The position numbers and the translations under genes are program-made. A stretch of 64,000 nt of DNA from VGBV01 sp963780395 (GTDB taxonomy: Bacteria; Actinomycetota; Thermoleophilia; Solirubrobacterales; 70-9). The stretch lies in assembly GCA_963780395.1 (NCBI GenBank), contig CAWABY010000014.1, positions 1 through 64,000 on the forward strand, written 5' to 3'. The notes beneath the pieces are model-generated. The model made no database searches and had not been told where the DNA came from. It saw only the letters and a list, made by a program, of their open reading frames with translations. Shown here piece by piece: positions 17,272 through 25,448 of the stretch (the stretch's first letter is position 1; every line of letters starts with the position of its first letter).

Positions 17272-18462
17272 ATGGCCGCAGCCGAGAACAAGCCCCTGAC
17301 AGCGCCCTCGCAGCGCCTCGAGGCGATCCCTCCCTACATGTTCGCCGAGCTCGAGCGCAAGATCGAGCAGAAGGCCGAGCAGGGGATCGAGGTGATCAGC
17401 CTCGGCATCGGCGACCCCGACACGCCCACGTTCCGGTACGTCGTCGAGGCGATGCGCGAGGCGGTCGGGGACCCGAGCACGCACAAGTACCCCTCCAACC
17501 GCGGCCGGCCCGAGTTCCGCGAGGCCTTCGCCGACTTCTACCTGCAGCGCTTCGGGGTCGAGATCGATGCCGTGGACGAGGTCATCCCCGCGATCGGCGC
17601 GAAGGAGTGCATCTACAACCTCTGCTTCGCCTTTCTCGACCCCGGCGACGTGGCGCTTGCCTCGGACCCGGGCTACCCGGTCTATACGGCCGGGCCGGTG
17701 CTGGCGGGCGCCGAGGCCTTCCTGCTGCCGCTGCTTCCTCGCCTCGAGTTCACGCCCGACCTCGATGCCATTCCCGCCGAGAAGCTGGCAGCCGCTCGCC
17801 TGATGTTCATCAACTACCCCAACAACCCGACGGGCGCTGTGGTCCCCGACGGATTCTTCGAGCGGGTGGTGGAGCTGGCGCGGGAGCACGAGTTCCTGGT
17901 CGTCCACGACAACGCCTACTCCGAGACGACCTTCGACGGCTATGTGGCGCCGAGCTTTCTCGCCACCCCCGGAGCCAAGGAGGTCGGCGTCGAGGTCTTC
18001 TCGCTGTCCAAGGGCTACAACATGACCGGCTGGCGCTGCGCGGCGATCCTCGGCAACGCCGAGGCCATCAAGACCTACTGGCGGCTGAAAACGAACGTCG
18101 ACTCCGGGCTGTTCGAGGCGGTCCAGCTCGCCGGGGCGGCCGCGCTGCGCGGCCCGCGCAAGCACGTCGAGGAGATGTGCGCGATCTACCAGCGGCGCCG
18201 CGACCTGGTGGTTGAGGCGCTGGGAGCGATCGGGGTGGACGTGCAGGCGCCCAAGGGCACCATCTACATCTGGGCCCCGGTGCCCAAGGGCCACACATCG
18301 ACCTCGTTCGCCGAGATGGTGCTGGAGGAGGCGGCCGTGGTGATCTCGCCGGGCTCGATGTACGGGCCGAGCGGGGAGGGCTTCTTCCGGATCTCGCTGA
18401 CGACACCGGACGAGTTGCTGACCGAGGCCGTCGAGCGCCTGCGCGCGCACCTGACCGGGTAG
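17272..18462 (+). CDS. Class I/II PLP aminotransferase, LL-DAP aminotransferase-like
   Basis: A 396-residue fold-type I aminotransferase. The PLP lysine is in SLSKGYNMTGWR (about residue 247), with NYPNNPTG and the substrate Arg in FFRISLT. The N-terminus (PPYMFAELERKI, ISLGIGDPDTPT) resembles DapL-type LL-diaminopimelate aminotransferases, which make LL-DAP directly from tetrahydrodipicolinate. Related alanine or aspartate aminotransferases cannot be excluded. The nearby DapF-like gene supports, but does not prove, a role in DAP/lysine synthesis. Confidence 0.8.
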   Translation: MAAAENKPLTAPSQRLEAIPPYMFAELERKIEQKAEQGIEVISLGIGDPDTPTFRYVVEAMREAVGDPSTHKYPSNRGRPEFREAFADFYLQRFGVEIDAVDEVIPAIGAKECIYNLCFAFLDPGDVALASDPGYPVYTAGPVLAGAEAFLLPLLPRLEFTPDLDAIPAEKLAAARLMFINYPNNPTGAVVPDGFFERVVELAREHEFLVVHDNAYSETTFDGYVAPSFLATPGAKEVGVEVFSLSKGYNMTGWRCAAILGNAEAIKTYWRLKTNVDSGLFEAVQLAGAAALRGPRKHVEEMCAIYQRRRDLVVEALGAIGVDVQAPKGTIYIWAPVPKGHTSTSFAEMVLEEAAVVISPGSMYGPSGEGFFRISLTTPDELLTEAVERLRAHLTG

Positions 18463-18472
18463 GCGAAGCGGC

Positions 18473-18859
18473 ATGAGCGAGCGCCGCCGGATCAAGGGCC
18501 CCTCGCCGTTCGAGGACCGGATCGGCTTCAGCCGCGCGGTGCGCGTCGGCGATCGGGTGCTGGTGGCCGGCACCGCGCCCGTGTGGGAGGACGGAAGCGT
18601 CCACCACGACCCCGAGATTCAGGCCCGGCGCTGCATCGAGATCATCGAGGTGGCGCTGGCGGAGGCCGGCGCCAGCCTCGCCGACGTCGTCCGAACCCGC
18701 CAGTTCATCGTCCATCCCGAGGACGCCGAAGCGGTGGGCAGAGCCCACGCGGCCGCCTTCGGCGAGGTCCGTCCGGCCTCGACCATGGTCGTCGTCGCCG
18801 CGCTTCTCGACTCGCGCTGGCGGGTCGAGATCGAGGCCGAGGCGGTCCTCGGGGGCTAG
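18473..18859 (+). CDS. RidA family (YjgF/YER057c/UK114) protein
   Basis: A 128-residue Rid protein 10 bases after the aminotransferase and almost certainly co-transcribed. It has the Rid signature near the end (PASTMVVVAALLDSRWRVEIEAEAV) and GDRVLVAGTAP at the start. Canonical RidA hydrolyses reactive enamine/imine intermediates released by PLP enzymes, which fits the aminotransferase next to it. The Arg that binds carboxylates in true RidA is not clearly present at its usual place, so it may be an Rid4-7-like member. Confidence 0.8.
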   Translation: MSERRRIKGPSPFEDRIGFSRAVRVGDRVLVAGTAPVWEDGSVHHDPEIQARRCIEIIEVALAEAGASLADVVRTRQFIVHPEDAEAVGRAHAAAFGEVRPASTMVVVAALLDSRWRVEIEAEAVLGG

Positions 18860-18936
18860 CCCGCGGCGGACCGGGGGCGAACCGGCGCGGCCCACCCCAC
18901 AAGCGGGTAGAAAACCTCCGGACGGGTAGGAGAGGT

Positions 18937-18993
18937 ATGCCCATCCGGCCAGGCGCCTCAAGACGGGCAGAGGGGGAGTCGAAACCACTGTGA
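18937..18993 (+). CDS. Putative 18-residue leader peptide
   Basis: A short reading frame (MPIRPGASRRAEGESKPL) preceded closely by a Shine-Dalgarno-like AGGAGAGG at 18928-18935. Its TGA stop overlaps the start of the following membrane transporter (GTG 18990, ATG 18993), so the transporter could be translationally coupled to it. It has no known homologue and may only provide a ribosome-loading site; regulatory function is speculative. Confidence 0.3.
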   Translation: MPIRPGASRRAEGESKPL

Positions 18994-19859
18994 TGATCGA
19001 GATCGGACTACTGCTGGCGCTCGCATGCGCCCTCCTCTCCAACGTGGCGCTGCTGTGCAAGTACCGCGGCGCCAACCAGGCCCCCGACGTGCGCTTCGGC
19101 AGGCCCCTGCGCAGCGCCGCGTCCCTGTTCGCGTCGAAGTGGTGGACGATCGGATTCGTCGTCGCGTTCGTCGCCTGGGGGCTGCACGTGGCCGCCCTGA
19201 CGATGGCGCCGCTTTCGGTGGTCCAGGCCGTGATCGCCGGCGGCATCGCGCTGCTGGCGATTCCGGCCCGCCACATGTTCGGGATCTCGCTCGGCTGGCG
19301 CGAGTTGCTGGGCCTGGCGCTCAGCGCCGTCGGCCTCGCCTTCCTCGCCCTGACCGCCGTTGACCATCCCACCGGCGGGTCCGAGTACTCCACGACCACG
19401 ATGGCCGCCTTCCAGGGTGGCGCGATCGCGATCGGCCTGGCGTTGCTCTTCTCGGGCGCCCGCGGCGAGGGCCGCCGCCACGGCGGGCTCATGCTCGGCG
19501 CCTCGGCCGGACTGCTGATCGGGGTCTCCGACGTCGCGATCAAGGCGTTGGCCGAGGTCGTGCCCGGTTCCCCGGTGGCGATTCTGAGCCCGTGGACGCT
19601 GGTCGCGGCGATCGCCGCAGTGGCGGCCTTCTACGCACTGGCCCGCTCGCTGCAGCTCGGTGATCCCGTTGAGGTGATCGTGGTCTCCTCGGTGGCGGCC
19701 AACTGCGCCGCGATCGTCGGCGGCGTGCTCGTCTTCGGCGATCCTGTCGGGTCAGACGCCCTCGGCGTCATCGCCCGCAGCGCCGCCTTCGCCGCGGTGA
19801 TCGCTGCGGCCGCGCTGATTCCCGCGCCGCGCCCGTCCGCGGCGCCTCAACACGCCTGA
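18993..19859 (+). CDS. DMT-superfamily (EamA/NIPA-like) membrane protein
   Basis: About 288 residues with nine or ten predicted helices and the internal two-fold repeat of the drug/metabolite transporter superfamily. Helices include EIGLLLALACALLSNVALL at the start and VEVIVVSSVAANCAAIVGGVL near the end. It resembles the NIPA-type branch (Mg2+ transport in eukaryotes), but the substrate is uncertain. The ATG 18993 (or GTG 18990) overlaps the stop of a small upstream reading frame. The C-terminal residues are Pro/Ala-rich. Confidence 0.75.
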   Translation: MIEIGLLLALACALLSNVALLCKYRGANQAPDVRFGRPLRSAASLFASKWWTIGFVVAFVAWGLHVAALTMAPLSVVQAVIAGGIALLAIPARHMFGISLGWRELLGLALSAVGLAFLALTAVDHPTGGSEYSTTTMAAFQGGAIAIGLALLFSGARGEGRRHGGLMLGASAGLLIGVSDVAIKALAEVVPGSPVAILSPWTLVAAIAAVAAFYALARSLQLGDPVEVIVVSSVAANCAAIVGGVLVFGDPVGSDALGVIARSAAFAAVIAAAALIPAPRPSAAPQHA

Positions 19860-19909
19860 CGGCGCCCGACGGAGCTCGCGGCATCCGCTCGCCGCTACCG
19901 TCGGCATTG

Positions 19910-20773
19910 ATGCGCGTGCCGCTGCTGCTGACGCTGGCCGTCCTGGCGCTGGTGCTGTGGGCCTCGGAGGCCGACGGCGCTCCGCGCGACCCCCGGCTGA
20001 CCGGGGTGGAGGACTTCGCCTTCGCGCTCGGGATCGACGTCGACTCCGACGCCGAAGCCGCCCGCCTGGCGCCCTATGACCTGGTCGTGCTCGATGGCGA
20101 GCTGACGGCCTCCGCTCGCGTCTCCCAGCTCCGCGCGGGCGGCTCGATCGTGCTCGGCTACCTCAGCGTGGGCACCATCGAGCCCTACCGCTCCTGGTAC
20201 CGCCTGCTGCGCCGCTATCGGCTGCCCGACTCCTTCGAGGAGTTCGACGAGGACTACGCGCGCGTCTCGGCCCGGGGTTTCCGGCGCGCGATCGTGAACC
20301 GGATCGCGCCGAAGATTCTCGGCAGGGGCTTCGACGGGCTCTTTCTCGACAACACGGACATGGTCGAAGGGCATCCCAAGCAGCGCCGGGGGATGCGGCG
20401 CCTCGTGCGCAGGCTGGCCGCGCTCAAACGCGACCGCGGTGGCCTGCTCTTCGCCCAAAACGGCGAAGCCACGATCGGTCCGCTCCTGCCGGTGCTCGAC
20501 GGCTGGAACCGTGAGGACGTCACCTGGACCTACAGCTTCAAGCTCCGCCGCTACGTGCACCGGCCAGCAGCCGACGTCCAGGCCGCGCAGGCGGCCCTGA
20601 CGCGGATCTCCGCAGCGGGTCTGCTGGTCACAGCCACCGACTACACGGCGGCCGGGGACACGGCGGCCGTGCAGGAGTCGGTCGCCAACGCCTGCGCGGC
20701 CGGCGCGATCCCGTTCGTCTCCAACATCGCGCTGGCGCGGCTTCCCGCCGCGCCGCCCAGCTGTCCGCTCTGA
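19910..20773 (+). CDS. Secreted GH114-like TIM-barrel protein
   Basis: A 287-residue protein with a signal peptide (RVPLLLTLAVLALVLWASEADGA, about residues 2-24) and a TIM-barrel domain of the glycoside-hydrolase 114 / endo-alpha-1,4-polygalactosaminidase type. Strand motifs visible are YDLVVLDGELT, IVLGYLSVGTIE and GFDGLFLDNTDM. The acidic residue in GLFLDNTD is a candidate catalytic residue by family analogy. The likely role is cleavage of an extracellular amino-sugar polymer. It starts at the ATG at 19910; a TTG precedes it directly. Confidence 0.75.
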   Translation: MRVPLLLTLAVLALVLWASEADGAPRDPRLTGVEDFAFALGIDVDSDAEAARLAPYDLVVLDGELTASARVSQLRAGGSIVLGYLSVGTIEPYRSWYRLLRRYRLPDSFEEFDEDYARVSARGFRRAIVNRIAPKILGRGFDGLFLDNTDMVEGHPKQRRGMRRLVRRLAALKRDRGGLLFAQNGEATIGPLLPVLDGWNREDVTWTYSFKLRRYVHRPAADVQAAQAALTRISAAGLLVTATDYTAAGDTAAVQESVANACAAGAIPFVSNIALARLPAAPPSCPL

Positions 20774-20784
20774 GCCGGCCCTGA

Positions 20785-22179
20785 ATGGGCGGTCCTAAGA
20801 TGGAGCGAGTGTCGGGAAGCCGCGACGGAAACCGGAAGCAGACCGAGAACGGCGGGCAGCGCGCCGGGGTCGTCAATCCGCGCGCGGCACAGCGCGCGAT
20901 CGCTGTCGGGGTCGTGGGGGAGACCGAGGGGGAGCGCGACCCGTTGGCCGAGCTCAAGGAGCTGCTGCGCACTGCCGGGGTGGCGACCGCCGGCGACCTG
21001 GTGCAGCGCCGCGATGAGCCCGACCCCGACCGCTACCTGGGACGGGGCAAGATCGCCGAGCTCAAGCGCTCGATCAAGGCCGCTGGCGCGAACCTGGTCG
21101 CCTGCGACGACGAGTTGGTTCCGCGCCAGGAGCGCAACCTGGAGAAGGACCTGGGCGTGCCGGTGATCGACCGCACCGCGGTGATCCTCGACATCTTTGC
21201 CGACCACGCGGGTTCGGCCGAGGGCAAGCTCCAGGTCGAGCTGGCCCAGTTGGAATACAACCTGGCCCGGCTGCGCGGTCTCTGGACCCATCTCGAACGG
21301 CTGGGTGGCGGCCTGGGAAGTGGCGGCCGCGCGGTCACCAGAGGCCCCGGCGAGGCCCAGATCGAAACCGACCGGCGCCTGGCGCGGAACCGGATCACTG
21401 CGCTGCGGCGCCGGCTCGAGCGAACCGAGCGGAACCGCGCGCTGATGCGGCGGCGACGCGAGCAGGCCGCGCTGCCGACCGTGGCGCTCGCCGGCTACAC
21501 CAACGCGGGCAAGTCAACCCTGCTGAACGCCCTCACTGGGGCCGGGGTCGGAGTGGGTGAACGTCTCTTCCATACGCTCGACCCCACCACCAGGGCCTTC
21601 GAGCACGAGGGCCGCCGCTTCCTGCTGACCGACACGGTCGGCTTCATCCGCAAGCTCCCGCACGAGCTGATCGAGGCCTTCAAGGCCACGCTCGAGGAGA
21701 CGGTGCTGGCCGACCTGATCGTGCACGTGATCGACGGATCGGAGCCCGAGGACGAGCGGCTCGCCTCGATCGCCGCCGCGGACGCGGTGCTTGAGGAGAT
21801 AGGCGCCGGGGAGAAGCCCCGCCTGCTGGCGCTGAACAAGATCGACCTGCTGGATCCCGAGGAGCGGACGGAGTTGCGCCTGCGCCACCCTGACGCGATC
21901 CAGGTTTCGGCCCAGACGGGGGAGGGCCTGGAGGCGCTGCGCGCGCGGATCGCCGGCGCCATCAGGGCGCACCTCACCGAGGTTGAGTTGCTCGTACCCT
22001 TCAGCCATGGTGAGAGGCTTGCTCAGCTCCACGAAGTCGCTGGCGACCTCGAGCGTGAAGATCGGCCGGACGGCGTTCTCGTCCGCGCTCTCCTTCCTGC
22101 CGCCCTCGTCGAGCGGTTCGGGGACCTCGCCGTCAACGTGGGAGGGCCCGGCGGAGCAGGCGTGGACGGCCACGACTAG
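20785..22179 (+). CDS. hflX: GTPase HflX
   Basis: A 464-residue ribosome-associated GTPase that splits stalled or stressed ribosomes. The N-terminal HflX domain has RYLGRGKIAELK and DELVPRQERNLE; a glycine-rich linker region (GGLGSGGRAVTRGPGEAQIETDRR) precedes the G domain. G motifs: G1 GYTNAGKST, G3 DTVGFIRKLP, G4 NKID and G5 SAQTGEGL. The C-terminal domain follows. It begins 12 bases after the GH114-like gene. dut follows about 106 bases downstream on the same strand. Confidence 0.95.
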   Translation: MGGPKMERVSGSRDGNRKQTENGGQRAGVVNPRAAQRAIAVGVVGETEGERDPLAELKELLRTAGVATAGDLVQRRDEPDPDRYLGRGKIAELKRSIKAAGANLVACDDELVPRQERNLEKDLGVPVIDRTAVILDIFADHAGSAEGKLQVELAQLEYNLARLRGLWTHLERLGGGLGSGGRAVTRGPGEAQIETDRRLARNRITALRRRLERTERNRALMRRRREQAALPTVALAGYTNAGKSTLLNALTGAGVGVGERLFHTLDPTTRAFEHEGRRFLLTDTVGFIRKLPHELIEAFKATLEETVLADLIVHVIDGSEPEDERLASIAAADAVLEEIGAGEKPRLLALNKIDLLDPEERTELRLRHPDAIQVSAQTGEGLEALRARIAGAIRAHLTEVELLVPFSHGERLAQLHEVAGDLEREDRPDGVLVRALLPAALVERFGDLAVNVGGPGGAGVDGHD

Positions 22180-22285
22180 ATACGAGCCCGATCCCGACGG
22201 GAACGGCTGGGACCCGCTCGAGGCGCTGCGCGCCGATGCCGAGGGCACCGCAGCCCCGTCCAGGGCCCCGTCTAGGCTTGGCGAG

Positions 22286-22720
22286 GTGGATGAGCTTCGC
22301 TTCATTCGGCTGAGCGAGCAGGCGACGCTGCCGACCCGCGGACACGACTCGGACGCGGGCCTTGACCTGTACGCGGTCGAGAGCGCGCGCATCTCGCCCG
22401 GCGGGCGCGAAAGCGTCGGCACCGGACTCGCCGTGGCCATCCCCGATGGCCTCGCGGGACTGGTCCTGCCGCGCTCGGGACTGGCGCTCAAGCACGGGAT
22501 CTCGCTGGTCAACGCCCCCGGCCTGATCGACCCCGGCTACCGGGGCGAGCTCAGGGTGCTGCTGCACAACACCGACCTCACCTCGGAGTTCAAGCTCGCC
22601 GCGGGCGACCGGGTTGCCCAGTTGATACTGGTCCCGATCGCCCACGCCAGCCCGCTCGAGTCCGACTCGCTCGACTCGACCGCTCGCGGCGCCGAGGGCT
22701 TCGGCTCCACCGGCTCCTAG
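22286..22720 (+). CDS. dut: dUTP diphosphatase
   Basis: A 144-residue trimeric dUTPase that hydrolyses dUTP to dUMP and PPi, keeping uracil out of DNA. The five motifs are visible: HDSDAGLDLYA (1), LPRSGLALKHG (2), GLIDPGYRGEL (3), AAGDRVAQLILV (4) and the C-terminal Phe-rich motif GAEGFGSTG (5). I choose the GTG at 22286, where homology begins; the open frame upstream is a shadow of hflX. Its TAG stop forms a CTAG shared with the opposite strand at the end of the VOC gene. Confidence 0.93.
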   Translation: MDELRFIRLSEQATLPTRGHDSDAGLDLYAVESARISPGGRESVGTGLAVAIPDGLAGLVLPRSGLALKHGISLVNAPGLIDPGYRGELRVLLHNTDLTSEFKLAAGDRVAQLILVPIAHASPLESDSLDSTARGAEGFGSTGS

Positions 22721-23121
22721 CCTCCTCCGGCTTCACGCCCTTCGGCGCGTAGCGGTGGTGGATCGCGAGGGTGTTGCCGTCGGGGTCCTCGAAGAACGCC
22801 TGGTGGCAGACGCCGCTGTCGATCGGCTCGCCCCTGAACTCGACGCCGCGCGACTCGAGCTCGGCCTTGGCCGCGTCGAAGTCGTCGACGCGGAACTCGA
22901 CGGGGAACGCGTTGGGCGTGAACTCGAGCCCGAAGGCGTCCGCCTGCATCACCGCGACCGTCAGGTTCCCGGTCTCGAACTCGCCGGCGGGCATCTCGCC
23001 CCACTGCTTGCCGAACTCCAATCCCAGCACGTCCTCGTAGAACTCCCTGCGCCGCCGCCCAGTCCTTAGTCGGCAGGGCGACGAAGTCGACGCCGCTGAT
23101 GATCGATGTCTTGGTTGTCAT
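22590..23121 (-). CDS. VOC-family (glyoxalase-like) protein, apparent frameshift
   Basis: The N-terminus (SIISGVDFVALPTKDWAAA, ATG 23121) and the body (VLGLEFGKQWGEMPAGEF to FFEDPDGNTLAIHHRYAP) are in two frames. One extra G near 23051 separates them. Joined, they give a vicinal-oxygen-chelate protein of about 135-170 residues: beta-alpha-beta-beta-beta units with a metal-ligand-like Glu in FFEDPDGN. The second frame runs on to 22590 inside dut, while the first frame stops at 22717, exactly at the dut stop; the true end is unclear. It is third in the arsR-SRPBCC-VOC operon. Confidence 0.75.
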
Positions 23122-23164
23122 CGGTACCTCGCTTTCTCTTTGTGTGGTCGTCGTGGCGAGCCGC

Positions 23165-23701
23165 TCAGGCCGCGTTCTGCGCGTACCTGAGCGACCCGGG
23201 GGTGTCGATCGTCTCGCCGGTCTCGACCAGCGTCTTCAGACCGGAGAGGATCTGCGGCCAGCCACCGTAGAGCTCGGGGTTGGCATCGATCGGGAGCTGA
23301 TCGTGGATCACGGTCAGCTGGCATGAGTCGCCAACAGGGCGGATCTCCCAGGTGACCCTGGATGCGCCGGCCGCCTTCACCTCGTCGCTCCAGAGAGCGG
23401 TGAAGCTCTGCACCAGGCGGTTCGGTGGGTCGACCTCCAGGTTCTCGCCCTCGGCGATCTGGACGACGCCGGGGACGCCGGACTCATAGGTCGACCCGGT
23501 CGTCCAATCCGAGTTGGTCTCCACGCCGAAGGTGTACTTGGCCCTCATCTTCGGGTCGGTGATCGCCTCCCAGAGGCGCTCGGGGGTCGTCTTGATGTAG
23601 ATCTCGAACACCGCAACGCCGCCGGTGCCGTTCGGGTCGGGGGTGAGCCCGATCCGGTGTGGTACGTCGTACTCGGGGGTGCTGTTCGTGGGTTCATTCA
23701 T
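23165..23701 (-). CDS. SRPBCC (AHSA1-like) domain protein
   Basis: A 178-residue START-like protein. Typical features are FEIYIKTTPERLWEAITDPKMRAKY near residues 32-55, WTTGSTYE, and the C-terminal helix GGWPQILSGLKTLVETG. These proteins bind hydrophobic ligands. Pairing with an ArsR regulator is a common actinobacterial module, in which the regulator controls its own operon. Its start overlaps the arsR stop by four bases (ATGA). Ligand unknown. Confidence 0.85.
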   Translation of the reverse strand: MNEPTNSTPEYDVPHRIGLTPDPNGTGGVAVFEIYIKTTPERLWEAITDPKMRAKYTFGVETNSDWTTGSTYESGVPGVVQIAEGENLEVDPPNRLVQSFTALWSDEVKAAGASRVTWEIRPVGDSCQLTVIHDQLPIDANPELYGGWPQILSGLKTLVETGETIDTPGSLRYAQNAA

Positions 23702-24012
23702 CGTTGGTCCTCCTCTAGCTCTCGTTTTAGCCCAGTGAGGCCTGCGGCCACGGGCTGCGCGTACTTGCTGACCCAGCGCTCGTAGACCTGCTGGATCGGG
23801 ACCGGGTTCAGGTAGTGGAGCTTCTCGCGGCCGCGGCGTCTGGTCACGACCAGATTCGCCTCCTCGAGCACCTTGAGGTGCTTCATGACGCCGAATCGCG
23901 TCATCGGCAGGCCCTTCTCCAGCGCGCTCAGCGACTGCCCGTCGCGCTCGAACAGCTCATCGAGCAGTCCGCGGCGGGTGGGATCGGCGAGCGCCTTGAA
24001 CACCAGTTCCAT
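23698..24012 (-). CDS. ArsR/SmtB-family transcriptional regulator
   Basis: A 104-residue winged helix: FKALADPTRRGLLDELFERDGQSLSALEKGL, the recognition helix region MTRFGVMKHLKVLEEANLV, and the wing TRRRGREKLHYLNP. No cysteine is present, so it is not a metal sensor of the classical ELCVCDL type. It belongs to the SRPBCC-linked ArsR group. It is the first gene of a three-gene operon (SRPBCC, VOC). A promoter with a 7-bp-arm palindrome lies directly upstream, suggesting autorepression. Confidence 0.9.
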   Translation of the reverse strand: MELVFKALADPTRRGLLDELFERDGQSLSALEKGLPMTRFGVMKHLKVLEEANLVVTRRRGREKLHYLNPVPIQQVYERWVSKYAQPVAAGLTGLKRELEEDQR

Positions 24013-24020
24013 GGGCGGGG

Positions 24021-24050
24021 ACTATAGGTGACTAAATGGTCACCTGTCAA
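24021..24050 (-). promoter_or_regulatory. Leaderless promoter with embedded operator for arsR operon
   Basis: Read on the minus strand: a perfect -35 box TTGACA (24050-24045), an 18-base spacer and a -10 box TATAGT (24026-24021). The arsR ATG (24012) lies only eight bases after the -10, so transcription should start at or next to the start codon, giving a leaderless mRNA. The spacer is filled by an inverted repeat, AGGTGAC-N6-GTCACCT (24026-24045), the ideal place for a repressor to block RNA polymerase. The probable binder is the adjacent ArsR protein. The promoter also overlaps the 3' end of lemA. Confidence 0.75.
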
Positions 24051-24651
24051 GTAAAAAAAAAGAGCAGATGCGCCCTAGGCGGAATCGGCCTGCCTGCTCG
24101 AACGAGACCTCCGGCACCTCGCGCTCGGCGGCGTCGCCGATCTCGAAGAACTCGCGGTCGGTGAAGTTGCCCTGGTCGGCGACGATCGAGACGGGGAACT
24201 GCTGGATCTTGGTGTTGTAGGACTGCACGTTCGAGTTGTAGATCCGGCGCGAGGCCTGGATCTCGTCCTCGAGCTCGGAGAGCTGCTGTTGCAGCTGCTG
24301 GAAGTTCTCGGTGGCGCGCAACTCGGGGTACTGCTCGGCGACGACACGCAGGCCGCCCAGCGCCGCCGACAGCGCCGACTCGGCCTGGCCCGTCTCCTGC
24401 ACGCCCTTGGCGTCCATCGCCTGCGAGCGCGCCCTGGTCACCTTCTCGAAGGTCTGCTGCTCGTGGGTCGCGTAGCCCTTGACGGACTCGACCAGGTTCG
24501 GGACCAGGTCGTGGCGGCGCTTCAGCTGCACGTCGATGCCGCTCCAGGCTTCGTCCACGCGGTTGCGCGAAGCGATGATGCTGTTGCGGATCAGGATCCA
24601 GGACAGGCCGCCCAGGACCACCAGCCCGACGATGATGAGCACGATGATCAC
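24040..24651 (-). CDS. lemA: LemA family protein
   Basis: A 203-residue protein with an N-terminal membrane anchor (IIVLIIVGLVVLGGLSWILI) then a coiled-coil LemA domain (NRVDEAWSGIDVQLKRRHDLVPNLVE is its hallmark, about residues 31-56; also ESALSAALGGL and YPELRATENFQQLQ). The biochemical role of LemA is unknown; the family is associated with membrane-stress and lipoprotein contexts. Its GTG start overlaps the gatD stop (GTGA), making it the last gene of the murT-gatD operon. Its final codons run into the arsR promoter; the last about 25 residues are unusual for the family. Confidence 0.88.
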   Translation of the reverse strand: MIIVLIIVGLVVLGGLSWILIRNSIIASRNRVDEAWSGIDVQLKRRHDLVPNLVESVKGYATHEQQTFEKVTRARSQAMDAKGVQETGQAESALSAALGGLRVVAEQYPELRATENFQQLQQQLSELEDEIQASRRIYNSNVQSYNTKIQQFPVSIVADQGNFTDREFFEIGDAAEREVPEVSFEQAGRFRLGRICSFFLLDR

Positions 24652-25448
24652 GGACGGATCCTATACGGCGGGCCTGGCGGGCCGGCTAGCCGCGCTCGGC
24701 GAGCTCGCATCGCGCCGTCGTGGGAGGCCAGCTCCAGCTCGTCGTCCAGGGGAGCGAGCTCGACCGGCGAGCCCGCCCGGCGCTCGAGCGCCAGCGCGAT
24801 GAGGCGGTCGGCGAGGGCGGCGTTCTTCGGCAGCAGCGGGCCGTGCAGGTAGGTCCCGATCATGTTCAGGCGCCGGATGCCCTCGAGGCCGTCGGCGCCG
24901 TTGTTGCCGTGGCCGTGCAGGACGCGGCCGAGCGGCTGCGCGTCCGGCCCCAGATGGGTGCGCCCGCCGTGGTTCTCGAACCCGGCCAGCACCTCGGGGC
25001 CATCTCCGAGGTCGGCCTCGATCGAGACGTTGCCGATCAGCCTCGGCCCCTCGTCGCGCACCGTCTCGAGGTCGGCGATGCCCAGGCCGGGCAGCGAGTC
25101 GGTGCCCAGCTGGTAGCTGTGGCCGAGCAGCTGGTAGCCGCCGCAGACGGCGAGCAGCGCCGCGCCGTCCTCGACGGCGGAGGCGATCGCGTCGCGCTTC
25201 GTGCGCAGCATGTCCTCGGCGACGAGCACCTGGTCGCGGTCCTGCCCGCCCCCGATGTAGAGCAGGTCGTGAGCGGCCGGGTCGAAGCCCTCGCCGGGAC
25301 CGGAGGCCGCGTAGGAGAACCCGATCCCGCGCCACTCGCAGCGGCGCCGCAGGAAGATGATGTTGCCGCGGTCGGCGTAGATGTTCATCTGCTCGGGGTA
25401 GAGGGCGAGCAGCCGCAGCTCGAGGGGTCCGTCGGGCGGGGCAATCAC
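24648..25448 (-). CDS. gatD: Lipid II isoglutaminyl synthase, glutaminase subunit GatD
   Basis: A 266-residue class I (triad) glutamine amidotransferase of the CobB/CobQ type. Nucleophile Cys102 in AVCGGYQLLGHSYQ, the oxyanion-region Arg and GNV motif, and the catalytic His in TYLHGPLLPKN. With MurT it amidates the alpha-carboxyl of D-Glu in lipid II to D-isoglutamine; GatD supplies ammonia from glutamine. The GTG start at 25448 overlaps the preceding methyltransferase stop (GTGA). Unusually, murT is not directly adjacent: a methyltransferase gene lies between them. Confidence 0.92.
   Translation of the reverse strand: MIAPPDGPLELRLLALYPEQMNIYADRGNIIFLRRRCEWRGIGFSYAASGPGEGFDPAAHDLLYIGGGQDRDQVLVAEDMLRTKRDAIASAVEDGAALLAVCGGYQLLGHSYQLGTDSLPGLGIADLETVRDEGPRLIGNVSIEADLGDGPEVLAGFENHGGRTHLGPDAQPLGRVLHGHGNNGADGLEGIRRLNMIGTYLHGPLLPKNAALADRLIALALERRAGSPVELAPLDDELELASHDGAMRARRARLAGPPGPPYRIRP

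Noticed and set aside
16747..18573. 608-codon antisense frame over cupin and aminotransferase genes
   Set aside because: A shadow frame: low complexity and no family; the plus-strand genes are conserved.
21983..22285. An N-terminal extension of dUTPase
   Set aside because: The first about 65 codons are hflX read in another frame; the rest to 22285 has no homology. dUTPase begins at the GTG.
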